From: CAYLHX01 sp964383675
Lineage (GTDB): Bacteria > Patescibacteriota > Gracilibacteria > UBA1369 > LOWO2-01-FULL-3
Direction of reading: 5' to 3'
Length of the DNA stretch: 64,000 nucleotides
Assembly: GCA_964383675.1 (NCBI GenBank)
Contig: CAYLHX010000001.1
Coordinates: forward strand, 62,001-126,000
The position numbers and the translations under genes are program-made. The notes under the pieces were generated by a model that was not told the origin of the DNA, made no database searches, and saw only the letters and a program-made list of their open reading frames with translations. This document shows, piece by piece, positions 41,904 through 49,788 of this stretch; position 1 is the stretch's first letter, and each line of letters opens with the position of its first letter.

Positions 41904-44540
41904 TTACATTTCCTCAATGACTTCCACTCCCAGTAGGGCCAGACCATTCTTCAAAATCTGGCTGGCGGCATCAACTATCTGTAGGCGTTGCTTTTGTTCT
42001 TCAGCGTTTTTAGTGCGTAAAACCGGTACGCTGTTGTAAAAAGAGTTGAATTTTTGAGCTAATTCGTAGAGGTAGTTGCTTAAAACATTGGGTTTATAGT
42101 CTTCCGCGGCTTGGATGAGCTGATCTGAAAAACGTGGAAAGAGTCTTATCAGAGCGTGGGTTTTGGTAGCGATGTCTGAGAGATTGTCGGCAGTTTCGGT
42201 GTTGGATGAGTCGGTGTCCTGCTCGGATTGGTCAGCTTTTCTTAAGATACTGCGAGCTCTGGCGTAGGTGTATTGCAAATAGGGAGCGCTATTACCCTCG
42301 AAGGAAAGCATTTTGTCCCAGTCAAAGGTGATATCGGTGGTGCGGTTTTGAGATAGCACGTTATATTTAACAGCTCCAATTCCCACTACACGAGCCACAT
42401 TCTCTTTGTCTTCAAGCGTTGGACTCTTCTCCTCAATGATATTTTTGGCCCTGCTAACAGCTTCCTCCAAAACGTCATCCAGGAGAATAACGTTACCCTT
42501 TCTGGTGCTCATTTTGCCATCCTTCATATGCATACGGCCAAACCAGACATGTTCACCTTCACCGTGATACCAGGGGAACCTTTTGGCGGCTTCAAAAAGC
42601 TGTTTGAAGTGCAGAGTTTGAGCTATATCCACTACGTATAGAATTTTTTTGGGCTGCCAGGATTTGATACGGTAATGCAGAGCGGCAAAGTCGCGGGTTG
42701 AATAGAGGGTGGCTCCATCTTTCTTGAGGATCACAAAGGGTGGAACATCGGGATTGTCGTATTTAACAACATAAGCCCCTTCCTTTCCTTCCACGAAAAT
42801 TTTGTTTTCTTTACCGTAATCAATGATCTCTTGCATCTTATCTTCATAGAAACTCTCGCCGTGAGTGTATTCGAAGTGAATGCCACCGAGTTTTTTGTAA
42901 GTTTTATTGATCTCTTTCATGCTTTCGTCGACAAACCACTGCCAAAGTTCACGATTTTCCGGATCACCTTTTTCGAAGATGTTAAATTCATGTCTACCGG
43001 CGTCTTCCAAAACAGGATCTTTTTCGGCTTCGTCATGAAATTTTATGTATAGTTTAAGAAGTTCATTGATCGGGTCTTTTTCAATGGCTTCTTTGCTCCC
43101 CCACCGCTTATAGGCATAGATTAACTTGCCGAATTGGGTTCCCCAATCCCCTATATGGTTAACGGAAATTGCTTTGAAACCGATGAATTTAAAAATATCG
43201 TGCAGACTTTGACCTATCACCGTAGAGAGGAGATGATGAATCCCAAGCGGTTTAGCTATGTTAGGGGAACTGTATTCAAAGGCGATGGTTTCACCTTCAG
43301 TGTGTAAGTTGGCTCCGTATTGGTCTTTGTTCTGTAAAACCTGCGCCAGCTCTTCTTGGTAGGCTTGGTCGGAGATAAAAAAGTTAATAAAACCGGGGCC
43401 GGCTATCTCTACTTTTTTAATTAAAGTGTTGTCTTCGAGATTATCAATAATTGCCTGGGCTATTTCCCGAGGCGGCTTTTGCAGTTCTTTGGTAATTTGC
43501 AGAGCGACATTTGAGGCGTAATCGCCGTGAGTTTCATCGTTGGGATACTCAATTTTTATCTCTTTATCGGTGATTTCGAAGGCTTTTTCCAAGGCCTTTT
43601 CCAGTAACTTTTGAAGTTTTTTTGGGAAAAGATTTTCCGGCAATGAGATAATATTTTCTTTATTTGATACTTCAGAGTTGCTCGAAGGGGATTTGTTTGA
43701 AGAGTTCTTGTCCGGTGCTGAAGTCTCCTCCATTACTTTTGGCTCGTCGGTCAAAGTTTTTTTTTTAGATTCTTCCAGAAAGTGAACTTTTTCTTGTTGC
43801 GGGATCTTGGAGTCGTCGATATTTTTCCTGCCTTCAACACGTAAATCCACAACCGGATTTTCCTCATCCAGAATGTAGGGCTCTATCTGTCCACCGATAT
43901 ACTTTATAAAACCATTTTGAACTTCTCTGACGACATCGCTGAACTTATCGATTGGCATCTTGCTCATGTCTTCAATCAAAATGGCTGCATTGACAGTTTT
44001 TTTAGTGAACTTTGTCCTTTCGCATTCACGATAATTCCAATAGCGGCATGTAATGCCTCCGGTATCGATGTAGGCGGCTTCGCCTTCCTTAGCCGTTTCA
44101 ACTTCAATCGAACCAATCGGTCGGAAGGGCTCGCCGCCTTGCGTAAAGGTTAATTGCAAGTCTCCACACAACCAGTCCAAATCTTCCCCACCGATAGGCA
44201 GTAGGTGTTTCAAAGAAAAATAATTATACAAATCCACCAGCGCATTTATGTGAGGGAGTTCTTTGCCACTAGCAACTCTTTTTAAGAGTGCGGCAATAGA
44301 TGGTGGATATTTTTTAGGGTTAACGCCAAGATTGCCGTAAGTGTCGTACCAGGCCTTGATCATTGGCTCTTCATAGAGCTCTTTATCTTTAAATTGTTTT
44401 TCACGTTGAGCACATATACCGCGCAATAGGCTTTCAATTGTGGAAATACGCTTCCCGTTATCAATCCCTCGAAGAATTATTACACCCAGCTTGAAGTCCG
44501 GATATTGATTAAAAATCTTGGGGTCTATGCGTAAATACAT
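41904..44540 (-). CDS. argS: Arginyl-tRNA synthetase fused to an N-terminal B3/B4 domain
   Basis: An 878-residue fusion. Residues ~1-230 are a B3/B4 domain (PF03483), the editing module of PheRS beta and of stand-alone proteins: AWYDTYGNLGVNPKKYPPS and NALVDLYNYFSLKHLLPIGGEDLD are the landmarks. Residues ~235-300 are a charged, Ser-rich linker. Residues ~303-878 are ArgRS: an additional N-terminal domain with HGDYASNVA, the SSPNIAKP segment, NHIGDWGTQFG, a KMSTRKGN motif (676-683) and a DALR anticodon domain to the end. The HIGH motif reads GIHH (433-436). A Met begins the B3/B4 part; no separate start precedes ArgRS. Confidence 0.93.
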   Translation of the reverse strand: MYLRIDPKIFNQYPDFKLGVIILRGIDNGKRISTIESLLRGICAQREKQFKDKELYEEPMIKAWYDTYGNLGVNPKKYPPSIAALLKRVASGKELPHINALVDLYNYFSLKHLLPIGGEDLDWLCGDLQLTFTQGGEPFRPIGSIEVETAKEGEAAYIDTGGITCRYWNYRECERTKFTKKTVNAAILIEDMSKMPIDKFSDVVREVQNGFIKYIGGQIEPYILDEENPVVDLRVEGRKNIDDSKIPQQEKVHFLEESKKKTLTDEPKVMEETSAPDKNSSNKSPSSNSEVSNKENIISLPENLFPKKLQKLLEKALEKAFEITDKEIKIEYPNDETHGDYASNVALQITKELQKPPREIAQAIIDNLEDNTLIKKVEIAGPGFINFFISDQAYQEELAQVLQNKDQYGANLHTEGETIAFEYSSPNIAKPLGIHHLLSTVIGQSLHDIFKFIGFKAISVNHIGDWGTQFGKLIYAYKRWGSKEAIEKDPINELLKLYIKFHDEAEKDPVLEDAGRHEFNIFEKGDPENRELWQWFVDESMKEINKTYKKLGGIHFEYTHGESFYEDKMQEIIDYGKENKIFVEGKEGAYVVKYDNPDVPPFVILKKDGATLYSTRDFAALHYRIKSWQPKKILYVVDIAQTLHFKQLFEAAKRFPWYHGEGEHVWFGRMHMKDGKMSTRKGNVILLDDVLEEAVSRAKNIIEEKSPTLEDKENVARVVGIGAVKYNVLSQNRTTDITFDWDKMLSFEGNSAPYLQYTYARARSILRKADQSEQDTDSSNTETADNLSDIATKTHALIRLFPRFSDQLIQAAEDYKPNVLSNYLYELAQKFNSFYNSVPVLRTKNAEEQKQRLQIVDAASQILKNGLALLGVEVIEEM

Positions 44541-44603
44541 GTGCTGATTGTCATATTCTTTGGCCGTATTCTAATAAAAAGTAGACTTAATTCATAGTGT
44601 TTC

Positions 44604-44632
44604 TTGTTAAATTCGAGAAAATTGGTTAATAT
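44604..44632 (+). promoter_or_regulatory. Promoter of the CNNM/CBS protein gene
   Basis: TTGTTA (44604-44609), 17 bp, TAATAT (44627-44632). The predicted start is near 44639, about 18 bases before an ATG at 44657 that is out of frame with the CNNM protein; see the finding on its start. Confidence 0.5.
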
Positions 44633-44685
44633 TAAGCTTAGTTTGCAATTTAATTAATGTATTCTCAGCTTTTTAACTACTGGGG

Positions 44686-45909
44686 TTGATCGTTCTCTCC
44701 GCTATTTTCTCAGCCAGCGAGACGGCACTGATGTCATTGCCGCAAGCAAAGGTTGATGAACTGGTCGCAACAAAGGTTACCAATAGTAAGCTTTTGCGTG
44801 ATTTGAAGAAAGATCCTCACAAACTGCTAATTACGATTCTATTGGGGAACAATGTTGTGAATGTCGGCGCCAGTGCCTATGCGGCAGTTATTTTTACCGA
44901 TATCTATGGCTCAAGCGGTGTGGGAGTGGCTACAGGAGTAATGACCTTTCTTTTGTTGGTTTTCGGGGAGATAACGCCAAAGGCTTTTGCACATCAACAC
45001 GCAGTCGGTTTTTCTCTGATGATGGCTCGTTTAATCTATGTTTTACAACTGGTGCTTTTCCCTCTGGTTTGGTTTTTTGACAAGATTGTAAAGTTGGCCA
45101 CCAAGCTTTCGGGTGGCAAAAAGCCAGCGACGGTTACCGAGGGGGAGATTGTGGCAATGCTGAAAATAGGCGCACAGGAGGGAGCGATTGAGAAGCAGGA
45201 ACGCGAGTTGATTGAGAATGTTTTGGAATTCAATGATATTGAAGTGGAGGAGGTTATGACACCGCGTGTTTCAATTGAAGCTTTGGACAGTGAAATGACG
45301 ATTCAGGAGGCGGTAGAAGTCGTGAATGCTTATTCTCATACCCGCATGCCGATCTTTCAAAAGGATCTGGACAATATTATTGGTGTAATTACCATTAAAG
45401 AACTTTTAAAGTATTACACCGAGGAATCATCCAACAAAAAGCTTAAGAATTTAAAAATAACCGTTCCACTGGAGGTGCCGCACTCTAAAAAAATAAACAA
45501 ATTGTTTAGAGAGTTTCAGCGCAAACATCTACATATTGCAATCGTAATAGATGAATACGGAGGAACAGCGGGCCTGGTAACCATGGAGGATTTGCTGGAA
45601 GAGATAGTGGGCGATATCGTAGATGAGTTCGATATTGAAGAAAAAATGATTGAGGTGGTCGACAATAAAACCATTAATGTAACAGGTAATGCTTTGATGG
45701 AGGATGTGAACGACTTTTTTAAGATGAAGATTACCCCAAATGAGCGAGACACTTTGAATGCCTTGATTTTGGAACATCTACATCGCTTTCCCCATGAAGG
45801 CGAAACTATAGTGTTGCCCAGAGTCAAAATAACAATCCTAAAAATGGGGAAAAATACTGTTGAAAGAGCGCAAATTAAGAGCAGAGTACGCAGAATTGCT
45901 AAAAAATAA
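44686..45909 (+). CDS. HlyC/CorC-family CNNM transporter with CBS domains
   Basis: A 407-residue (from the TTG) membrane protein. Residues 1-175 are a DUF21/CNNM domain: SAIFSASETALMSL, LLGNNVVNVGASAYAA, VFGEITPKAFAHQHA. Residues ~180-310 carry two CBS domains (EVMTPRVSIEALDSEMT and HIAIVIDEYGGTAGLVTMEDLLEEIVGDIVDEFD). A CorC_HlyC (TerC-like) domain occupies the C-terminal ~80 residues (FKMKITPNERDTLNALILEHLHRFPHEGE). Members are linked to Mg or other cation homeostasis. The annotated TTG cuts into the first membrane segment; an ATG at 44657 in another frame may be the true start. Confidence 0.88.
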   Translation: MIVLSAIFSASETALMSLPQAKVDELVATKVTNSKLLRDLKKDPHKLLITILLGNNVVNVGASAYAAVIFTDIYGSSGVGVATGVMTFLLLVFGEITPKAFAHQHAVGFSLMMARLIYVLQLVLFPLVWFFDKIVKLATKLSGGKKPATVTEGEIVAMLKIGAQEGAIEKQERELIENVLEFNDIEVEEVMTPRVSIEALDSEMTIQEAVEVVNAYSHTRMPIFQKDLDNIIGVITIKELLKYYTEESSNKKLKNLKITVPLEVPHSKKINKLFREFQRKHLHIAIVIDEYGGTAGLVTMEDLLEEIVGDIVDEFDIEEKMIEVVDNKTINVTGNALMEDVNDFFKMKITPNERDTLNALILEHLHRFPHEGETIVLPRVKITILKMGKNTVERAQIKSRVRRIAKK

Positions 45910-45957
45910 TTCACAACTCCTGTCAACTCCTTCTTGACGTAATTTGCTTTTAGGTCA

Positions 45958-45986
45958 TTGAATGATTCTTGTTTTTTTGATATAAT
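45958..45986 (+). promoter_or_regulatory. Strong sigma-70 type promoter before the surface-protein gene
   Basis: TTGAAT (45958-45963), 17 bp, perfect TATAAT (45981-45986), with TG one base before it (extended -10). The transcript starts near 45993 and runs through an A-rich, SD-less leader to the ATG at 46020. Confidence 0.75.
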
Positions 45987-46019
45987 GAAAAGATTTAATA
46001 ATCCAAAACAAAAATCAAA

Positions 46020-47558
46020 ATGAAAACAAGAATCAAAAAACTGGTATCTTCTCTGGCCTTCGTGGCGGTACTAATGAGTTATGCAAGTATAACGGCTTAC
46101 GCCGCGGACACCACTAAGCCAAGTGATGTTGAAGGCATCACGGCAACTCCTCTGAACGGCGCCATAAAGGTGGCGTGGGAGGAAGCGACCGATGACACCG
46201 GTATTGCCGGTTACCAAGTCCACTACGGGGAAACACCTGTGACCCAAAGCGGACAAGTTTTTGATGAAGTAGTGGATGTGGGTAATGTTTTGGAATATAC
46301 AGTGACCGGTCTGAAGAATGGTACGGATTACTATTTTTCCATAATCGCTTATGATGCAGCAAAAAATGAAAGTGCTAACTGGGGACTGCCAAAACCAGAA
46401 AAGGTAAAAGCAACTCCGAGCGCAGATCTATCAGGTGCGGTTGATGAAGATGCTCCACAGGTTTCTGAAGCGGAGGCTCTTAATAAGGTAGAGGTTAAAG
46501 TTGTGTTCAATGAGGGGGTTGTTTTGCCAAGTGAAGATCCTCAGGATGCTTTCGGGATTCAAAATGATGATTCACTGGAACTACTTCCTGTGACTGAAGC
46601 AAAAATGGATGAAGAAGATAAAACAAATAAAACAGTAATTTTAACAACTGAAGAGCAGGTTGAAGGAGCAAGCTATAAACTAACTGTAGGTATTGCCGTG
46701 GAAGACAAATATGGCAATCCGATTAACAGCGGAACCAGTGACACTGCGATGTTTGATGGCAGTGGCGCAGAAAAAGAAGTTGAAGATGCGGCAGGTCCTG
46801 AAGTGGTTAAAGCTGAAAGCAAAGACGCAACTCATTTAATGGTAGAATTTAATGAGGCTATCGTATTAAGTACTGATCCAGCCACCAATTTCAACATCAT
46901 GGAAAAGGAAAGCACTTCAACCACTTTACAAGTTTTGGGGGTGGAACTGGTTTCTAATTCTTCCGGAGTTGAAGATGCGGCGGCAGTGGTTACTACCGCA
47001 GAGCAAAGTGATAAGGAATATGTTGTTGTTGTTTCTGGAGTCAAAGATGAGGCTGGCAATGAAATCGACACCTTAAAGGGTAGCGCCACTTTTAACGGTG
47101 GTGGTGAGGCCAGCAATGGCGGTGATAACAATGGCGGTGATAACAATGGCGGTGATAACAATGGCGGTGAAGAGCCGGATACCATTGCTCCAAAAGATGT
47201 TGTCGAGCTAATGGCTAAAGTAGTCTTTGAAGCCGGAAAGTATGTAGTTAAGCTAAACTGGGAAAATCCTGCTGAAAACAAAGACGATTCTATAGAACAA
47301 GTATTGTACTTAACTGATGAGGAAGATGGAGACTATGATAAAAAGGCCAGTGTTGACCCTGAGGCCGATAAATATAACTTGGAAGGTTTGGAAACCGGTG
47401 AGTACTGGGCGAAACTGACCCAAAAAGATGAAGCCGGTAATGAAAGTGAAGGAACAATAGTGAAGTTCGTGCTTTCCGATACCGGGCCGGAACTGCTTGG
47501 ATTGGTGCTGGTGTCTCTGGGTCTTGGGCGAGTGGTAGGGAGAAAAAAGAAGAAATAA
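46020..47558 (+). CDS. Secreted fibronectin-type surface protein with sortase-like C-terminus
   Basis: A 512-residue protein. A signal peptide (KTRIKKLVSSLAFVAVLMSYASITAYA) is cleaved near residue 28. Residues ~30-130 form a fibronectin type III domain (PSDVEGITATPLNGAIKVAWEEATDDTGIAGYQVHY). Two repeats of a beta domain follow (about 150-250 and 255-355; AGPEVVKAESKDATHLMVEFNEAIVLS), then a low-complexity (N)GGDN linker and a C-terminal beta domain. The end reads LSDTG-PELLG, a hydrophobic run and GRKKKK, resembling an LPxTG sorting signal with Ser for Pro. Likely cell-wall anchored; ligand unknown. Own promoter and terminator. Confidence 0.8.
   Translation: MKTRIKKLVSSLAFVAVLMSYASITAYAADTTKPSDVEGITATPLNGAIKVAWEEATDDTGIAGYQVHYGETPVTQSGQVFDEVVDVGNVLEYTVTGLKNGTDYYFSIIAYDAAKNESANWGLPKPEKVKATPSADLSGAVDEDAPQVSEAEALNKVEVKVVFNEGVVLPSEDPQDAFGIQNDDSLELLPVTEAKMDEEDKTNKTVILTTEEQVEGASYKLTVGIAVEDKYGNPINSGTSDTAMFDGSGAEKEVEDAAGPEVVKAESKDATHLMVEFNEAIVLSTDPATNFNIMEKESTSTTLQVLGVELVSNSSGVEDAAAVVTTAEQSDKEYVVVVSGVKDEAGNEIDTLKGSATFNGGGEASNGGDNNGGDNNGGDNNGGEEPDTIAPKDVVELMAKVVFEAGKYVVKLNWENPAENKDDSIEQVLYLTDEEDGDYDKKASVDPEADKYNLEGLETGEYWAKLTQKDEAGNESEGTIVKFVLSDTGPELLGLVLVSLGLGRVVGRKKKK
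47115..47170 (+). repeat. 15-bp tandem repeat in the surface-protein gene
   Basis: AATGGCGGTGATAAC repeats at 47115, 47130 and 47145, with a diverged copy at 47160. It encodes the (N)NGGD linker between domains. Copy number may vary between strains because slippage keeps the frame. Confidence 0.9.
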
Positions 47559-47575
47559 ACTCATCCCTAATTTAG

Positions 47576-47609
47576 ACCCGTCTATCAGAAATGGTAGGCG
47601 GGTTTTTTT
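47576..47609 (+). terminator. Rho-independent terminator after the surface-protein gene
   Basis: ACCCG and CTA pair with TAG and CGGGT across the hairpin ACCCG-T-CTA...TAG-G-CGGGT, with a single T/G mismatch, followed by seven T residues (47603-47609). It ends 17 bases after the stop at 47558. Confidence 0.85.
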
Positions 47610-47655
47610 ATAATTTTTTAACAAAAATTTAATGAATGAGTGATAGTTTTACTTT

Positions 47656-48489
47656 ATGAATAGCAAACAAAAGCAGAAAATCGTCATTGTTTTGCTCCTG
47701 GTGGTGTCAGTTCTGGTCTACCTTTGGAGCTATCTGCCGGACAGACTATTCCATGTTTATTTTCTGGATATAGGTCAGGGTGATGCTATCTTGCTGCGTA
47801 CTCCGGAAAATCATCAGATATTGGTGGATGGTGGTCCAAACAGCAAAGTGGTTGATGAACTTGGCGAAATTTTGCCCTTCTTTGATAAGAGTTTGGATTT
47901 GGTTGTTCTTACTCACCCGGATCGCGACCATCTGGATGGTGTACTAGAGGTCTTGAGGAGGTTTCAAGTGGACAACTTACTGCTTACCGGCATATCTGAT
48001 GACAGCAGCGGTTATAAGGAACTTTTAGCTGAAATTGAACGACAGAATATCAATACTTTAATAGCTGAAAGTAACTTGGATTTTAGATTTGGCAATGTTG
48101 TTATTGACCTTATATATCCACTGAATCAACTTTTGGGTGTACATTTTGATAAGCCGAATAACTCCTCTATTGCAATGCGTATTTTATACCATGATCAGGT
48201 TATACTTTTAACCGGAGATCTGGAACAGGAGGCGGAAGAATTGCTGATTGAAGAACTTGACCATGAGATCTTGGAGGCTAATATTTTGAAGGCCGGTCAT
48301 CACGGAAGTAAAACTTCTTCCAGCTTGCCTTTTCTTAGAGTGGTAAAGCCGGACATTGTGGTCATTCAAAGTGGCAAAAGTAATTCCTATGGACACCCCC
48401 ATCCGGAAACTTTGAAAAATTTGCAAAAAATTGGGGTCAAGGAGGTGTATCGAACCGATCTGGATGGCCGTGTGGAATTTGTCTTTTAG
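47656..48489 (+). CDS. ComEC-type metallo-beta-lactamase domain protein with N-terminal membrane anchor
   Basis: A 277-residue protein. One N-terminal hydrophobic segment (about 9-26) is followed by an MBL domain: HVYFLDIGQGDAILLRTPENHQILVDGG, the HxHxDH-like VLTHPDRDHLDGV (only partly conserved; second ligand Pro), SSIAMRILYHDQVILLTGDLE, ILKAGHHGSKTSS and SYGHPHPE. This is the extracytoplasmic nuclease-like domain found at the C-terminus of ComEC, here without the ComEC channel. It may degrade one DNA strand during uptake. Its stop overlaps the convergent murA stop by four bases. Confidence 0.8.
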   Translation: MNSKQKQKIVIVLLLVVSVLVYLWSYLPDRLFHVYFLDIGQGDAILLRTPENHQILVDGGPNSKVVDELGEILPFFDKSLDLVVLTHPDRDHLDGVLEVLRRFQVDNLLLTGISDDSSGYKELLAEIERQNINTLIAESNLDFRFGNVVIDLIYPLNQLLGVHFDKPNNSSIAMRILYHDQVILLTGDLEQEAEELLIEELDHEILEANILKAGHHGSKTSSSLPFLRVVKPDIVVIQSGKSNSYGHPHPETLKNLQKIGVKEVYRTDLDGRVEFVF

Positions 48490-49739
48490 TCTCTTACGAT
48501 TTCTGCTCCGAGAGACCTTAGTTTATTTTCCAAATTCTCGTATCCACGATCTATGTAATTTATGTTTGATATTTCGGTTTCTCCGTTAGCAATTAGAGCG
48601 GCCACAACCATGGCGGCGCCGGCTCTAATATCACAACTTGAAATAGGCGTTGATCTAAGCTCGCAAGGGCCAATAATGATCGCCTGATGAGGATTGAGAA
48701 ACTCTATATGTGCACCCATTTTTTCAAGCTCAAATAGATAATTCAACCTTCCTTCAAAGAGTGTTTCAAAGATTTTGCTTACCCCTTTCGCTTGAGTTAG
48801 AAGTACTGTAAACGGAGCCTGTAGGTCTGTTGCAAATCCGGGATAAGTACCGGTACGCAGAATTTTAATTGCTTGAAAATCCTTACCAGGAAGAATATGA
48901 ACTTCATCTTTGCCCAGGTCGAACTTAACTCCGACCTCTTTAAGCTTTTGCCAAAAACTATCCAGATCGTCAGTGTTAATGCCTTTGATTAATACGTCTC
49001 CGCCGGTTCCTGCTGCAGCAATGGCGAAAGTGCCGGCCTCCAGATAGTCACCGATTATTTTATGTTTTGCCCCTTTAAGGTTTTTTACTCCCTCAATTCG
49101 GATGGAATTAGTGCCAATTCCGGATATTTTAGCGCCCATTTTTTTCAGAAAATGGCAAAGATCCTGTACATGAGGCTCGGTGGCCGCCAAACGAATTTCT
49201 GTTTTTCCTTCAGCCAAAACGGCTGTCATGACTGCATTTTCGGTGGCTGTCACACTCAGCTCGGGCAAAATAATTTTATTGCCAACCAATTTTTTGACTT
49301 TTACATGCAAATTTCTACTATCGTCAATCACCTCGCAGCCCAAACCTTCAAAGGCATAGGTATGTGCATCTACGGACCTCTTGCCCAAGACACAGCCTCC
49401 CGGAAAAGCCATCTTTACTTCTCCCAGTCGCGGCAATAACGGACCTAAAATTAAAATTGACGCTCTCATTTTTTTTACCAACTCGTTTGGTATTGAGTTA
49501 CGCTTAATATTTTTAGGATCGATTTCCAGAGTGGAGTTTTCAAAGGTGATTTTGGCACCCAAGGCACTAAGAATTTTAATCAAAGAGTGAATATCGGCGA
49601 TATCCGGAACATTGGTTAATACCGATTTTTCTTTTGAAAGCAGGGCAGCACAAATTATGGGTAGAGCGGCATTTTTGGAGCCACTTATTTGCACCTCTCC
49701 TCTCAGAGGTTTTCCGCCCTTGATTATAAACTTAGGCAT
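48486..49739 (-). CDS. murA: UDP-N-acetylglucosamine 1-carboxyvinyltransferase
   Basis: MurA makes UDP-GlcNAc-enolpyruvate, the first step of peptidoglycan synthesis and the fosfomycin target. From ATG 49739 the protein has 417 residues: MPKFIIKGGKPLRGEVQISGSKNAALP, LGPLLPRLGEVKMAFPGGC with catalytic Cys intact in GGCVLGKRSVD, TATENAVMTAV, GTYPGFATDLQAPFT and AGAAMVVAALIANG. A TTG at 49760 would add seven residues and is not needed. Divergent from the Wzy-like gene with 49 bases between their starts. Confidence 0.95.
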   Translation of the reverse strand: MPKFIIKGGKPLRGEVQISGSKNAALPIICAALLSKEKSVLTNVPDIADIHSLIKILSALGAKITFENSTLEIDPKNIKRNSIPNELVKKMRASILILGPLLPRLGEVKMAFPGGCVLGKRSVDAHTYAFEGLGCEVIDDSRNLHVKVKKLVGNKIILPELSVTATENAVMTAVLAEGKTEIRLAATEPHVQDLCHFLKKMGAKISGIGTNSIRIEGVKNLKGAKHKIIGDYLEAGTFAIAAAGTGGDVLIKGINTDDLDSFWQKLKEVGVKFDLGKDEVHILPGKDFQAIKILRTGTYPGFATDLQAPFTVLLTQAKGVSKIFETLFEGRLNYLFELEKMGAHIEFLNPHQAIIIGPCELRSTPISSCDIRAGAAMVVAALIANGETEISNINYIDRGYENLENKLRSLGAEIVRD

Positions 49740-49788
49740 GATTAATTTAGCTACAGGCAATAAGATTATTGTTGTAGAATAAGCATAT

